The notes under the pieces were generated by a model. It was not told the origin of the DNA, did not search any database, and saw only the letters and a program-made list of their open reading frames with translations. This document shows positions 52,810 to 62,678 of a DNA stretch of 64,000 nucleotides, one piece after another. This DNA comes from CAVRUD01 sp963849635 (GTDB lineage: Bacteria > Chloroflexota > Chloroflexia > Thermomicrobiales > UBA6265): the NCBI GenBank assembly GCA_963849635.1, contig CAWKIA010000004.1:23421-87420 (forward strand), written 5' to 3'. Within the stretch, counting starts at the first letter, position 1. Each line of letters opens with the position of its first letter. Both the position numbers and the translations under genes were made by a program.

Positions 52810-55318
52810 ATGGCGGACACGATCCTGTCACCGGGAGCCGAGTCATTCGGGGCGCTGTTGCGGCGGCTTCGGGTAGAGGCGGCTCTGTCGCAGGAGGCGC
52901 TGGCGGCGCGGGCGGGCGTGAGCACGCGGGCGATCAGCGACCTGGAGCGCGGCGTCAAGCTGCGGCCGTACCTGGAGACGGTCCGGCTGCTGGCCGACGC
53001 CCTGGGGCTGGACCCAGCTCAGCGCGCCGCCTTCGCCACCGCCGCCCGGCCGTCCGCCCGTGTCCAACGACGCCGTCGCACCGGCAGGAGTGGCTACAGA
53101 CCTCCCGCGACCTGCCCTACCGATCCCGGCCACGTCGCTGATTGGGCGAGCGACTGAAGTGGCCGCGATCTGCGCGCGACTGCGTGATCCTGCCACGCGG
53201 CTGCTGACGCTGACGGGACCAGGCGGCGTCGGCAAGACCCGTCTGGCGATGGAGGTCGCACGAGCGCTCGAGACGCGAGTTCGGCGACGGCGTCCACTTC
53301 GTACCCCTCGCCGCCGTTTTCGATCCGGGCGACGTCGCCCTCGTCGTCGCTCAGGAGCTCGGCGTTCGAGAGAGCGTCGCCCCGACTCCGGAGGAGCGGC
53401 TGCGGGCGTTCCTGGTGGACAAACAGCTGCTCCTGACGCTGGACAACTTCGAGCAGGTTGTCGAGGCGGGGTTGTTGGTCGCCAATCTGCTGGCCGCCGC
53501 CGCCAGCCTCAAGGTCTTGGTAACGAGTCGTGAACCGTTGCGCGTCGCGGGAGAGTACGAGATCGCGGTGCTTCCCCTTGAGGTGCCCGGTGCGGATGGG
53601 CCCGCCGGTCGCGATGCATCAACGCCCGCGCCAGCGGTGCGGCTCTTCGTCGAACGGGCTCAAGCCATCCAGTCGGAGTTCGCGCTGACCCCGAGAAAAC
53701 AACCGGCGGTTGCATCGATCTGCCGGAAGTTGGACGGGCTTCCGCTGGCGCTCGAGCTGGCGGCGGCACGAATCAAGGTACTGCCGCCAGCCGCATTGCT
53801 GGCGCGATTGGCACGGCCGCTGCCGCTGCTCACCGGGGGCGGCCGCGACATGCCGATGCGACAGCGCACGATGTGGAACACCGTCGCCTGGAGTTACGAC
53901 TTGCTCGACGCAACGGAGCAAGACGCTTTTTCGCCGGCTGAGCGTGTTCGTCGGCGGCTTCACCCTCGGGCGGCCGAGGCGGTGACCGGCAGCGCCGATC
54001 CGGTTGGCACGTTGGACGGTGTTGCGTCACTCGTCGACAAGAGCCTGGTGCGGCTCTCATCGGACCGCGGGACGGAGACCGCGGTACGCGATGCTGGAGA
54101 CGGTGCGCGAGTTCGGTTTGGAGCAACTCGCGTCGGAGCGGGAAGCGGACCACATGCGCCGAGCGCACGCGGACCATTTCCTGGCACTGGCGGAATCCGT
54201 AACGAGCGTCGGTTGCGCTACCCGAAAGCCCGACAGAGCTCGATCCGCCAGAGTTCGACCGCCTGGCCGCGGAGGACCCCAATCTCCGCGCGGCCCTCGC
54301 CTGGCTGCTTGAAACCGATCCGCCAACTTGCCTGCGCTTGGCCGCGGCGTGCGCTCCCTATTGGTCGGCGCGCGAACACATCCGCGAGGGCCGATCAACC
54401 TCGAGCGCGCGCTCGCCGCCACTCGGCGTCGGAGACGACGGAGCCGCGGGCCCGCGCCTTGCTGTGGGCCGTCGAGTTCGGCATTGTGACCGGTGACGTT
54501 GCCGCCGCTGAAGGTCACGCCCGGGAGGCGCTTGACCTGTGGAATGTCCTCGGCGACGCGCGAGGCAAGGCAAAGGCGCTCACATACGTTGGGTGGGTCG
54601 AGGAGGTCGCGCTCCGTTTCGATAACGCGATCCATCTCCTCGAATCGGCACTCCCCCTCTGGCAGGAACTCGGCGATGCGTTCGAGGTCGCGAACATCCA
54701 TCAGATGCTGGGCGGCATCCGGTTCTGGCACAACGGCGACATCGCCGCGGCGAATGCGGAGGAAGAGAAGGCGGCCGCCATCTTTCGTGAGCTTGGCGAG
54801 GAGGGTTGGGTCGCGAACACCGACTGGTTCCGCGCCATCTTTGCGATTGCCGACGGCCGGTTCGACGAGGCGGCACTCCGGTATCACGCCACGCTTCAAG
54901 GTGCGGTCAAATGGTCCGTCACGCTGCTTGCTGTGGAAATCCGTGCTCGGGCTGGCGGCGGTGGCGGTTGAATGCGGTCAGCCTGAGACCGCCGCGACGC
55001 TATTCGGAGCCGCGGAGGCGGCGCGCGAGCGGAATGGGAACGAACTCTTTCCTGCCGACCGGCCTGCCTACGAACGAGCCTCCTCTGGGGCGTTGGCGGC
55101 CCTCGGCAGAGCAGAGCTTCGAAATCGCGAGTGAGGCCGGACGCGACCTCACAGTCCCGGAAATCCTTGCCTTGGCCGATGACATCGTCGCGGCAGCAAA
55201 TGCCGCCACGGTGCCTGCCGGTGAAGAACATGGCGACATCGGAGCGGCGGAGATCGGGGATCCCGACCCGGACGCATTGCGGGCACAGCGCGGATCGACG
55301 AGCAAGCCAGGGCGATGA
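52810..55318 (+). CDS. XRE-type regulator with STAND/NB-ARC ATPase and TPR-like repeats (many frameshifts)
   Basis: The first 75 residues are an XRE-type HTH (FGALLRRLRVEAALSQEALA, ARAGVSTRAISDLERGVKLR). A STAND ATPase follows: LTLTGPGGVGKTRLAMEVAR (Walker A), LLLTLDNFEQVVEAGLLV (Walker B), LVTSREPLRVAGE (sensor) and LPLALELAAARIKVLPP (GxP-type). Helical TPR-like repeats fill the rest (VTGDVAAAEGHAREALDLWN, LGEEGWVANTDWFRAIFAIA). The pieces lie in all three frames, with changes near 53080, 53285, 53935, 54070, 54220, 54390, 54905 and 55110. Such proteins are signal-responsive transcription regulators activated by ATP-driven assembly. The C-terminal LuxR domain of some relatives is absent. Confidence 0.72.
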
Positions 55319-55655
55319 CGCCGACGCGGAGGAGGTTCCGACGCCGTCAAGAACGCCTGCAGCACTCTAATGGCTGCCCTGATTGGAATTGCAGGGAAGT
55401 GGGCGGAGTCATCCGGGTAAGTGCCCGAGGTCAGCGTCTGACCGGCATCCAGCAACTCCGACTTAGCCGAGGCGACCAGCCCACACCCGGACGTTGTCGC
55501 AGTGACGAACACGGGCCACTCGACGAGCGCAATCAATCGCCTATCCCAGACGGTAGAAGGTCGGCGATGATAGGGCTCGACCGTCTCGCCTTGCCGGGGG
55601 TTTGCTCCCGTAGGCGTGGGGAGGAGTCCGCCGCGGCATTGTCTGAGGAGACGTC
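55319..55655. other. Intergenic region, no gene seen
   Basis: 337 bp between the STAND regulator and the formamidase gene. The frames are arginine-rich and carry no family signal. No clear promoter or hairpin stands out. Confidence 0.45.
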
Positions 55656-56549
55656 ATGATTCGGATTCCCCGCGATCACCTCACCTACCAGTTCTCCCCG
55701 GACCTGACGCCGGTGGCCACGATCGACCCGGGCGATCAGGTGGTGTTCGAGACATACGACACCTCCTCAGGACGGCTCACCTCCCGCGACAACCTGGAGG
55801 CTTTTCTGCGCGTCAGGGACCCGAAGAAGGTCAATCCCGCGGCCGGGCCGGTCTTTGTTCAGGGCGCGGAGCCAGGCGACGAGTTAATCGTCGAGATCGT
55901 CGACATCACCCTCGCGCGGCAAGGCTGGGTCAGGATCGTGCGCGGCGCTGGGGTCCTCCAGTCCGAGATCGACCAGGACGGGATCTCCTTTGTTCAGGTC
56001 GAGGGTGACGAACTGGTCTTCGACATGGGGCTGCGCATGCCAGCGCGACCGATGGTCGGCGTCATCGGCACCGCCCCCGCGACGGGCGTGATCTACACGG
56101 CCGAGCCCGGCCCGCAGGGCAGCAACATCGACGTCAACATGATCACCGTAGGCGCCCGCGTCCACCTCCCCGTCCACGTTCCCGGCGCCCTGCTGGCAAT
56201 AGGGGACGTCCACGCGACGATGGGCGACGGCGAGGCCACCGGAACCGGCGTCGAGATCCCCGCCGAGGTGACGGCCCGTATCGAGCTCTCCAAGGGAACG
56301 GCGCCGGGCCGCATCTGGATCGAGACGGCGGACGCCTGGGTCACAACCGGCCATGCCCCCACACTGGAAGCGGCCGTCGAAATCGCGGTTGAAGAGCTCT
56401 GCGCGATCCTGATGGCGAACCTCCGAGTGACCCGCACCGAGGCCTTCCTGCTCATCAGCGCCCGGGGCGACATTCGTATCGGGCAGTGCGCTCGGATTCC
56501 CGGGCTCGATGCAACGGCCTACGCACTATTCCCTCGACTGACGAAATAG
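55656..56549 (+). CDS. Acetamidase/formamidase family protein
   Basis: 297 residues from the ATG at 55656 (GAGGAG five bases upstream). It follows the FmdA/AmdA fold: YQFSPDLTPVATIDPGDQVV at the start, GPVFVQGAEPGDELIVEIVD, a central GVIGTAPATG segment, NIDVNMITVGARVHLPVHVP, and IGDVHATMGDGEATGTGVEI, the last being the metal/active-site region with DVHAxMGDGE. It hydrolyses short amides such as formamide or acetamide to the acid and ammonia. It is monocistronic, the next gene being on the other strand. Confidence 0.88.
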   Translation: MIRIPRDHLTYQFSPDLTPVATIDPGDQVVFETYDTSSGRLTSRDNLEAFLRVRDPKKVNPAAGPVFVQGAEPGDELIVEIVDITLARQGWVRIVRGAGVLQSEIDQDGISFVQVEGDELVFDMGLRMPARPMVGVIGTAPATGVIYTAEPGPQGSNIDVNMITVGARVHLPVHVPGALLAIGDVHATMGDGEATGTGVEIPAEVTARIELSKGTAPGRIWIETADAWVTTGHAPTLEAAVEIAVEELCAILMANLRVTRTEAFLLISARGDIRIGQCARIPGLDATAYALFPRLTK

Positions 56550-56584
56550 TCAGGATACGTTCGCTCAATAGGGTCGCTTCGAAC

Positions 56585-57890
56585 TCACCCCTCCCGCGAT
56601 AGCCCCGGAGCATCCGTCCCGACCAATGCCGGGACGGACACCTTCGGCAAGCCAGCCAGGGCCACCGGCACGAGCAGCACCGTTGCCAGCGCCGCCACCA
56701 GAAAGAGCAGACCGCTGCCCACGATGACCGCGGCCGGCGAGAAGAAGGCTCCGGCCGCGCTTCCCACGACGGTACCCACCAGGAAGAGCGCCCCGGTCAG
56801 CGCGCCATTCAGCGCGAAGACCCGGCCCCGGTAGGCGTCCTCACTGCCGCGTTGCAGCAACGTCACCAGCGTGGTGTGCAACCCGATGTGGGTCGGACCG
56901 ATCACCACCACCAGGATGACGCAGGCGACGACAAAGTCCTGAACCAGCGCCATCGCGGCAAACGCGAGGCCGTTCAGGGCCGCGCTTGCCACCAATAAGC
57001 GGTCTTCCCGAATCCGGTGCCCAACCTGCCCGATGACGATGACGCCAACGATCCCGGCTACGCCGCGGACGGCCGAGAAGATGCCAACCCCTTCCGCCCC
57101 CTTCCCAAGGGTGGTGTCTATGAAGGGCGTGATCATCGCCGCCAGCGGCCCATCGGCCAGCGCCACCAATCCAAGAATCAGAAAAAGGGCAGCGAGCAAC
57201 CGGTGGCGCCGGACAACATGAACGCCCGTTCGCAGTGACCGCAAGAATGGCTCGGAACCAGTCTCCGGCCGCGCGGCGCCCCAGTTGAGCGCGTCGATAG
57301 TCACCGTCCTGCACCACTGCGCCCACCAGCAACGCCGCCACCAGAAACGATGCCACGTTGATGGCCGCGACGCTTCGGATCCCGAGTTGGGCGTACGCCA
57401 CGGCGCCGACCACCGGGCCGGCGATCCGGGCCAGATTGTCGTTCATGGCGTTAAGGGTGTTGGCCGGCGCCAGATCTTCTTCCGGCACCAGGGTCGGCAG
57501 GAGGGCGTTCTCGGCGGGCAGGATGATCGAGGCGAGGCTGGCGTTGACCAGGAGCACGCTCATGGCGACCCAGATTCCGGGACCGGACCCCGCCATCACC
57601 AGGATCGCCGCCGCTGTCGCCTGAGCGATGTTGCCCCAGAGCATGATCCGTTGCCGGTCCCATCGATCGACATAGACGCCAGCCAGCGGTCCGATGACGA
57701 CCGACGGCAGGGCGATCACCGCCCAGACGATGCCCGCAAGAAAGACCGAACCAGTCTCATGCAGCACGAACACCGGCATGACGATGTAGAACGCCCAGTC
57801 CCCCAGCAGGGAGACCAACCCCGCCATCCACAGCAAGGCAAAATTTCGGCGCCGCACCACGCGCATCATGGCCGGCGCTCGCAAACGCAT
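56585..57890 (-). CDS. MFS transporter (one frameshift)
   Basis: Twelve membrane helices in two frames. The first six (FALLWMAGLVSLLGDWAFYI, LAGVYVDRWDRQRIMLWGNI with the DRxxRR-like loop, and LVPEEDLAPANTLNAMNDNL) run from 57890 to about 57300. The second half (LLAALFLILGLVALADGPLA, RVFALNGALTGALFLVGTVV) is in the next frame and ends at 56585. It resembles MFS members of the macrolide/tetracycline efflux type (MFS_3). A one-base indel near 57300 explains the split, since no residues seem lost. The substrate is unknown. Confidence 0.8.
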
Positions 57891-58253
57891 TGCACGATCA
57901 TTCCCCTTTTTGGACGCAACTACGCATCACACTCCCACGTGCGGAAGTGCGGTACACACGTAGACAGGGCATCCGAAAGGGAAGAGCAGGCACGCAAACA
58001 ACGTGGTCGATTTCGACCACTCACCCGAAGGCAGTGCGTTGGGTGTCTATCGCCGCCCGAGGAAGGGAGAGGCCTCTACCCTTCGGACGCCCCGAGCGGC
58101 GCGCCGGCCGGCAAGGAACGGCGGGGAAGCCAGGATAGTGGACACGTCGACCTGTGGTGCCCATGATCATCCCTCACAAGGGTGTAAGAATCGTGCGGTC
58201 GGATCACCGAATAGTCCACAAACCTACCATAGCTGGCTTTCCTGCCGTCCGAG
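57891..58253. other. Intergenic region, no gene seen
   Basis: 363 bp between two minus-strand genes. I see no open frame with a family signal and no clear repeat or terminator. Confidence 0.45.
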
Positions 58254-58694
58254 TCACCCCGCGAACGACGTCCAAATGGCATGTATCTCGTCGAGAAACG
58301 CCGCAACAGCGTCCTCTCGATCCAATCCGGGTGTCATTGGCGCCAGCCCGAAGGCGTCGAGCGCATCATCCGAGATCCCAGCGACCGCGGCGACAATGAG
58401 CCAGGACGGCCACCGCGAATGCGCCCCAACCAGGTATCCCTCGATCATTGCGCCAACGACGCGCGAATCGTCTTCGGTGACCTTCACGAACAGGCCGTCG
58501 TACGGTTCGTCCGCATCGATCAGCGGGACGTAGTAGCCCGGCACCGGTTGGTCCTCAAAAGATACATACAGCGTGTCGAGCGGCAACCGATCGTAGGCAA
58601 GGACGACGGCATCCGGCTGAATCACCGGCCACGTCGCGTGCCGCCAGGGAGCGTCGACACTCCACTTTGCCCCGCTGCGATGTCTCACGGCCAT
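58254..58694 (-). CDS. Hypothetical protein with DUF2283-like core (possible antitoxin)
   Basis: 146 residues; GGAGG before the ATG. The core AYDRLPLDTLYVSFEDQPVP, then YVPLIDADEPYDGLFVKVTE and DDSRVVGAMIEGYLVGAHSR, has the order of DUF2283 proteins (D-x-LYV-x-F ... VVG-xx-IEG). A helical C-terminal part (ISDDALDAFGLAPMTPGL) follows. It overlaps the preceding gene by 10 bp, so the two are translated together. DUF2283 genes are frequently found beside small toxin-like genes; the antitoxin role is inferred. Confidence 0.65.
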   Translation of the reverse strand: MAVRHRSGAKWSVDAPWRHATWPVIQPDAVVLAYDRLPLDTLYVSFEDQPVPGYYVPLIDADEPYDGLFVKVTEDDSRVVGAMIEGYLVGAHSRWPSWLIVAAVAGISDDALDAFGLAPMTPGLDREDAVAAFLDEIHAIWTSFAG

Positions 58695-58996
58695 AGCGGC
58701 GCCTCCTCCGCGACGATGTCCCGGATCAGGTGGGCCGTCAGAACCTCACCGACCCACCCGTCTTCAGTCGGACGATAGATGACACTCACCCGAACGAGCA
58801 ACCGATCCCCCGCGCTCCCATAGTGATTCTCGCACCGGTTCGGACGATTGGCCCGCGTCACCGCGACCGGCGCGGTGATCGCCGCTTCGATCTCCGCCAG
58901 ACGGCTCCCCATCTCGGGATGTCGTGTCAGGATGTGCTGCCAACCGTCGTCCGTCACTTCGACCGCGCGACCCCGATAGTCCCGCAGGCCCGGCAT
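58685..58996 (-). CDS. Small PBECR/RelE-like nuclease-type protein (possible toxin)
   Basis: 103 residues; GGAGG ten bases before the ATG. The pattern VTDDGWQHILTRHPEMGSRL, then AEIEAAITAPVAVTRANRPN, LVRVSVIYRPTEDGWVGEVL and TAHLIRD matches the barnase/colicin-E5/RelE-like superfamily (PBECR-type): a leading H-I-x-x-R-H-P and closing T-A-H. Members are RNases or toxins of phage and defence loci. Together with the overlapping DUF2283-like gene this is a candidate toxin-antitoxin pair. No close known system is recognised. Confidence 0.65.
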   Translation of the reverse strand: MPGLRDYRGRAVEVTDDGWQHILTRHPEMGSRLAEIEAAITAPVAVTRANRPNRCENHYGSAGDRLLVRVSVIYRPTEDGWVGEVLTAHLIRDIVAEEAPLWP

Positions 58997-59104
58997 CCAG
59001 AAGATCCCTCCTTTTAGCGAGGTTCGTCATCTTAGTACGCCCAAGAAAGGCGCACCATTGATTGCCACGTAAGGATGAAACGGTCCATCCCATACCCTTA
59101 TTAT

Positions 59105-59332
59105 TCAACGAGATCTCGCGCAGGGGGCAGAGGTGGCAGAAGAGAGGTCCTCGCCTACGAAATAGCGGTCCCCGACGATGCCGCTTCCGGCGACGGCCGT
59201 GACCGTCTCCCGAGCCTCCATCGGCGCACCCGCCGTCGCGGCGAGGTGGATAGACACCACCACGCCGCGCCAGCCAAGTTGACCGCTCTCCCGCTCGATC
59301 CAGGTGTCATGGGCACCCACGGGAAAACCCAC
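59105..59332 (-). pseudogene. MOSC-domain fragment
   Basis: GVVVSIHLAATAGAPMEARE, then TVTAVAGSGIVGDRYFVGED, is the start of a MOSC (molybdenum cofactor sulfurase C-terminal) protein, with the GDRY motif. The catalytic cysteine region that should follow is absent and the frame ends with unrelated sequence. It overlaps the end of the SDR gene. It is probably a remnant. Confidence 0.6.
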
Positions 59333-60116
59333 CTTCCGAATTGATGACCTGCCCGGTGATCCAGGCTCCGTCCGGGCTGGCCAGCCAGGCGATCAGGCGA
59401 GCGGCATCCTCCGGCATCCCTATCCGGCCGAAGGGCGCCTCATTCAGGATCTTGTCCTTGAGGTCGTCGTCCATCCAGCCGGTATCCGTCGGGCCGGGAT
59501 TGATGGCATTGACCGTGATGCCCTTGGCCGCGACATCGGCCGAGAGCGAGCGGGCGAAGGCGACGATGCCGGCCTTCGTCGCCGCGTAGGCGAGTTCGCC
59601 CGGCATCGGGCCCAGATCCTGGCCGGAAGTGAGGCAGATGATCCTGCCGCCCGCGCCGCCGGTGTATGCCCGGGCGAAGAGCACGGAAAGCAGCATGGTG
59701 CCGCGCAGGTTGACCGCGCAGTGGGCGTCGATGGTGGCCGCGTCGAGCACCTCGTACCCATCCCGGGTGGAATGGGTCGCGTTGTTGATCAGGATCCGGG
59801 GTGACCCCAGCCGCTCCGTGACGACCTTCAGGATCTCCGCGGGCACGTCAGGATGGGAGAGATCGGCCTCCATCTCCGCAGCGCGCACGCCCATGGCCGT
59901 CAGCTCACGCAGGAGGTCGGACGGCCCTGCCTCATCGCGGCCGCTCAGCACCAACGTGTCGTACGCCCTCCAGTGCGTAAAGAAGATATCGGCGCCACGC
60001 GCCGCCAGCGCCCGGCAGACCGCCGCCCCGATCCCGATCCGGCGGCTCGCCCCCGTGACGATCGCCACCGTACCCGCCAGATCCTTTACCGTCCCATTCG
60101 CTTGCGCCTGACTCAT
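59307..60116 (-). CDS. SDR-family oxidoreductase (FabG-like)
   Basis: 269 residues from ATG 60116 (GAGGAG seven bases upstream). NAD(P) binding: AIVTGASRRIGIGAAVCRAL (TGxxxGIG type). The catalytic Ser is in IICLTSGQDLGPM, and Tyr and Lys in AYAATKAGIVAFARSL (YxxxK). The NNAT motif (RILINNATHS) and the C-terminal WLASPDGAWITGQVINSEGG are typical of classical short-chain dehydrogenases with a 3-oxoacyl reductase or similar role. A strong terminator hairpin lies 29 bp upstream of the start, within the leader. Confidence 0.87.
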   Translation of the reverse strand: MSQAQANGTVKDLAGTVAIVTGASRRIGIGAAVCRALAARGADIFFTHWRAYDTLVLSGRDEAGPSDLLRELTAMGVRAAEMEADLSHPDVPAEILKVVTERLGSPRILINNATHSTRDGYEVLDAATIDAHCAVNLRGTMLLSVLFARAYTGGAGGRIICLTSGQDLGPMPGELAYAATKAGIVAFARSLSADVAAKGITVNAINPGPTDTGWMDDDLKDKILNEAPFGRIGMPEDAARLIAWLASPDGAWITGQVINSEGGFSRGCP

Positions 60117-60487
60117 CCCACATCTCCTCACGTCTCGGCCCAACAAAAAACCACGGGCGCGGCCTGCGCACGTGGTTCACCTGGGCGGTTGCCTGGGGGA
60201 AGACGGTCGGAACCGAGCAAAGGTGGCCGCACGCCTTCAGACCGGGTCGGGTAGGGGATGACCAACGCGATAGACACTGTGGGACGCCTCCGCGCCCCGC
60301 CTCATCCGCTCAGTTCCCCGACAACCGCCCGATCTAGCATGCCACTGGAAACGCGCCCTCCATCACTTAGCGTCTAGCTCGGTCGCCGCCGAGTGTACCC
60401 GAAACGCAGGGAGCTAGGAGCCTGGCGGGCCGCCCTGCTACCATTTCCGCAGCAGCCATCCTCGTCATCACCAACCCGGAGTTCCCT
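60117..60487. other. Divergent intergenic region, no gene seen
   Basis: Besides the hairpin at 60145-60177 there is no gene. On the plus strand a GCAAAGGTGGCCGCACG stretch at about 60217-60233 superficially resembles the T-box core but lacks its full pattern. Confidence 0.45.
60145..60177 (-). terminator. Intrinsic terminator within the leader of the SDR gene
   Basis: On the minus strand AACCACG and CGTGGTT enclose a GCGC/GCGC inner stem and are followed by TTTT. It lies between any upstream promoter and the SDR start codon at 60116. No minus-strand gene ends just upstream, so it is more likely a leader attenuator than the end of another gene. Confidence 0.6.
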
Positions 60488-60799
60488 ATGGCCGCCCCCA
60501 AACCGAATTCAGACAGATCCCTCCACCCCGACGACTTCTGGGCACTTCCTCCAGACGGTTCCGCCAACGTCATGGACGAAGAGCGGCACCAGCGTCTCCT
60601 GCAGATGCCAGGGGTTGTCGTTCACTACCGCGACGAGGAACTGGCAACCACTCCACTCAGGCCGATTCGCACAGTCGGGCACATCAGCATCGAAGAACTG
60701 CGACGGCTGATGGGACGCGAACCGTCCGGAGACGAGGATGAAGCTTGGTTCAGCGGCGAAGACGAGGAACCAACAGAATCTTCCCCTAGCGCTCGCTAA
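60488..60799 (+). CDS. Small acidic protein (probable antitoxin of the PIN module)
   Basis: 103 residues; GGAG six bases before the ATG. The sequence is polar and acidic (NVMDEERHQRLLQMPGVVVH, HISIEELRRLMGREPSGDED) with a very acidic tail. It has no membrane segment. It stops 25 bp before a PIN-domain gene on the same strand, which is the usual layout of a VapB-like antitoxin followed by its toxin. The family is not recognised. Confidence 0.6.
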   Translation: MAAPKPNSDRSLHPDDFWALPPDGSANVMDEERHQRLLQMPGVVVHYRDEELATTPLRPIRTVGHISIEELRRLMGREPSGDEDEAWFSGEDEEPTESSPSAR

Positions 60800-60823
60800 T
60801 GGAAGACCATTTTCACTGATCGA

Positions 60824-61318
60824 GTGTACGTAGACACGAGCGTCATAGCGGCCTTTCTCATCCCGGCTATTGCCAATCACAGCGCGTGTGTCAAGTTTTG
60901 CGATGCACTGGGGCCGAGCAGGACTCGGCTGTATTGTTCCAATGTCCTCAGAATTGAGTTTGGCGAGTTCTGGTATCGCCTTCCCCGGACTCCTTACCTC
61001 GCCCCAACCGTCGTTCGCGAGTTCCGGTTGGGCGCGTGGGATCGGAACACACTCGTCCGGATCCAATGGATGGAAGAGGGGATGCGTCAATTCGATCGAT
61101 TTCTCGCACCGTTCGCAGCTGTCGTTGAGATACCGTTCGCCCTTCAAGTTTAGCGGGCCAGCATCGAGGTCATGGCCCGCTACCGCCTCCGCTCCCACGA
61201 CGCCATCCACGTCGCCACGGCCCTGGCGGCCGGCGTCCCCGACTTCGCCTCCGTCGACAGTGACTTCCGCCGCGTCCCTGCCTTGCGGCTCCATCTCCTC
61301 CGCGACACCGACGCCTGA
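60824..61318 (+). pseudogene. PIN-domain RNase (VapC-like) with in-frame TAG
   Basis: GTG 60824 opens VYVDTSVIAAFLIPAIANHS with the first PIN aspartate; YCSNVLRIEFGEFW gives the conserved acidic site. The frame meets TAG at 61151-61153 after IPFALQV. Past it, in the same frame, RLRSHDAIHVATALAAGVPD and FASVDSDFRRV carry the last two aspartates and end at 61318. With the TAG read through it is a complete PIN protein of 164 residues; with it the product lacks half the active site. Toxin RNase function is inferred from the fold. Confidence 0.7.
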
Positions 61319-61324
61319 AGCACC

Positions 61325-62545
61325 TTAGGCAGGGGTCTCAGAAAGGCGTCGACTCCCGAACCGAGCCTCCCTACTATCGACCACCGAAAACCCCACCGCC
61401 GCCAGCAGCACTAGGGTGATCCCGGCAAATCCCCATGGATACCCCGTCGCCGCGGTGAAGTAGCCGAACACGACCGCGCCGATGCCCAGCCCGCCATCGA
61501 AGGCAAGGTTCCAGACCGAGCTGACCCGGTCAATCTCGTTGCTCGGCGCCCGCTCGAACATCAGCATCAGCGTCACGCTCTGAGCGCCACCGTACCCCAC
61601 ACCAAACAGCGCCATTCCCAGGATGACGGCTGCCGAACTGTGTACCGCGATCAGGCAGGCTGCCCCCAGCGCCGTAATGGCCATAGTCGGCACGAGCAAC
61701 CGTCCCGCTCCATAGCGATCAGCGGCGCGCCCGATCGCCCACCGCGAGACCGCGGCAGTCGCCGACTGGGCGAGCAATCCCAGCGCCGCGATCTTGGAGG
61801 AATCCCCGTCCACCGCGAGCGGTAGGAACGTGACGAACACGCCAGCGGCGATCGTCGTGGTTGTGAAGATGATGGTCTGCGAGGCGATTCCGGGCCACCG
61901 AAGCGCCACCAGCAGGTTGTGGCTGCCTGGCTCGGACTCGGGATGCGGCGCATCAAAACGGGCACATGCCAGCAGCGCGACCGGCACAAACACTGCCGAG
62001 AGGAGGAAGACCGCCGTAAACCCGATCTCCTCGCTCAGCCACACCCCCGCCGGAAGCGCCACGATCGCGGGCACGCTAACGCCCAGGCCATACACCCCGA
62101 GCATCTCGCCCCGCCGCCCCTCTGGGCTCAACGCCGCCGCCAGTGACGTGCCGGCGACGACCGTGATCGCCAGACCCACCCCACGGACCAGGCTGACGAG
62201 CAGGATGAGCGGCAGCGCGTCCGATAGCGGCAGGAGCAGGGGCGGTGCGCCGAGCAGGAGGATGCCTGCCGCCAGACCACGCCGGTACCCAAACCGGACC
62301 AGGAACCCGGCGGTAAAGAACTCGGCGACGACCGTCGTCAGCATCATCGCGCCCGTGGTCAGGCCGGCCGCCACCGAGCTTTCGTCGCCGCCGCTGGCGT
62401 AGAGCGGTACAACCGAGAGCAGGAGGAAGAAGCTCGTCATCGAGACGACGGCGCAGATCAGGAACCAGACGACCTGCCCTGTCAGCAACGATTGCGGCCG
62501 CCTGGCCTCCTCCATGTCGCTCGCCGCCCCCTCGACCCTGGCCAT
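61325..62545 (-). CDS. MFS transporter
   Basis: 406 residues from ATG 62545 (GGGAG eight bases upstream); a longer frame upstream lacks a site and overlaps the regulator. Twelve helices: VVWFLICAVVSMTSFFLLLS at the start, FLVRFGYRRGLAAGILLLGA (loop 2-3), GRRGEMLGVYGLGVSVPAIV, and a second half with WAIGRAADRYGAGRLLVPTM, the D-R-x-G loop repeated between helices 8 and 9. It is probably an exporter. The divergent neighbour is a TetR-type repressor, the usual partner that controls such pumps. Confidence 0.83.
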   Translation of the reverse strand: MARVEGAASDMEEARRPQSLLTGQVVWFLICAVVSMTSFFLLLSVVPLYASGGDESSVAAGLTTGAMMLTTVVAEFFTAGFLVRFGYRRGLAAGILLLGAPPLLLPLSDALPLILLVSLVRGVGLAITVVAGTSLAAALSPEGRRGEMLGVYGLGVSVPAIVALPAGVWLSEEIGFTAVFLLSAVFVPVALLACARFDAPHPESEPGSHNLLVALRWPGIASQTIIFTTTTIAAGVFVTFLPLAVDGDSSKIAALGLLAQSATAAVSRWAIGRAADRYGAGRLLVPTMAITALGAACLIAVHSSAAVILGMALFGVGYGGAQSVTLMLMFERAPSNEIDRVSSVWNLAFDGGLGIGAVVFGYFTAATGYPWGFAGITLVLLAAVGFSVVDSREARFGSRRLSETPA

Positions 62546-62678
62546 CCGTCGTCTCCCGCTGAGATCTCCCGCCACCCGGGCGGCTGTGCGGCGTCGCTCC
62601 CCGTCGATGTTCGACGACGCCGATCCTATCATGTAGCGGATCGCACGTTCCGCTTCGTTCCAGAGGTAGAATCCGGCC

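Noticed and set aside
60217..60300. T-box riboswitch on the plus strand (AAAGGTGGCCGCACG and a later GTGGGACGCC)
   Set aside because: The core lacks the A of GGTGGNACCGCG, no Stem I pattern is evident, and the downstream gene is not an aminoacyl-tRNA synthetase or amino acid gene.
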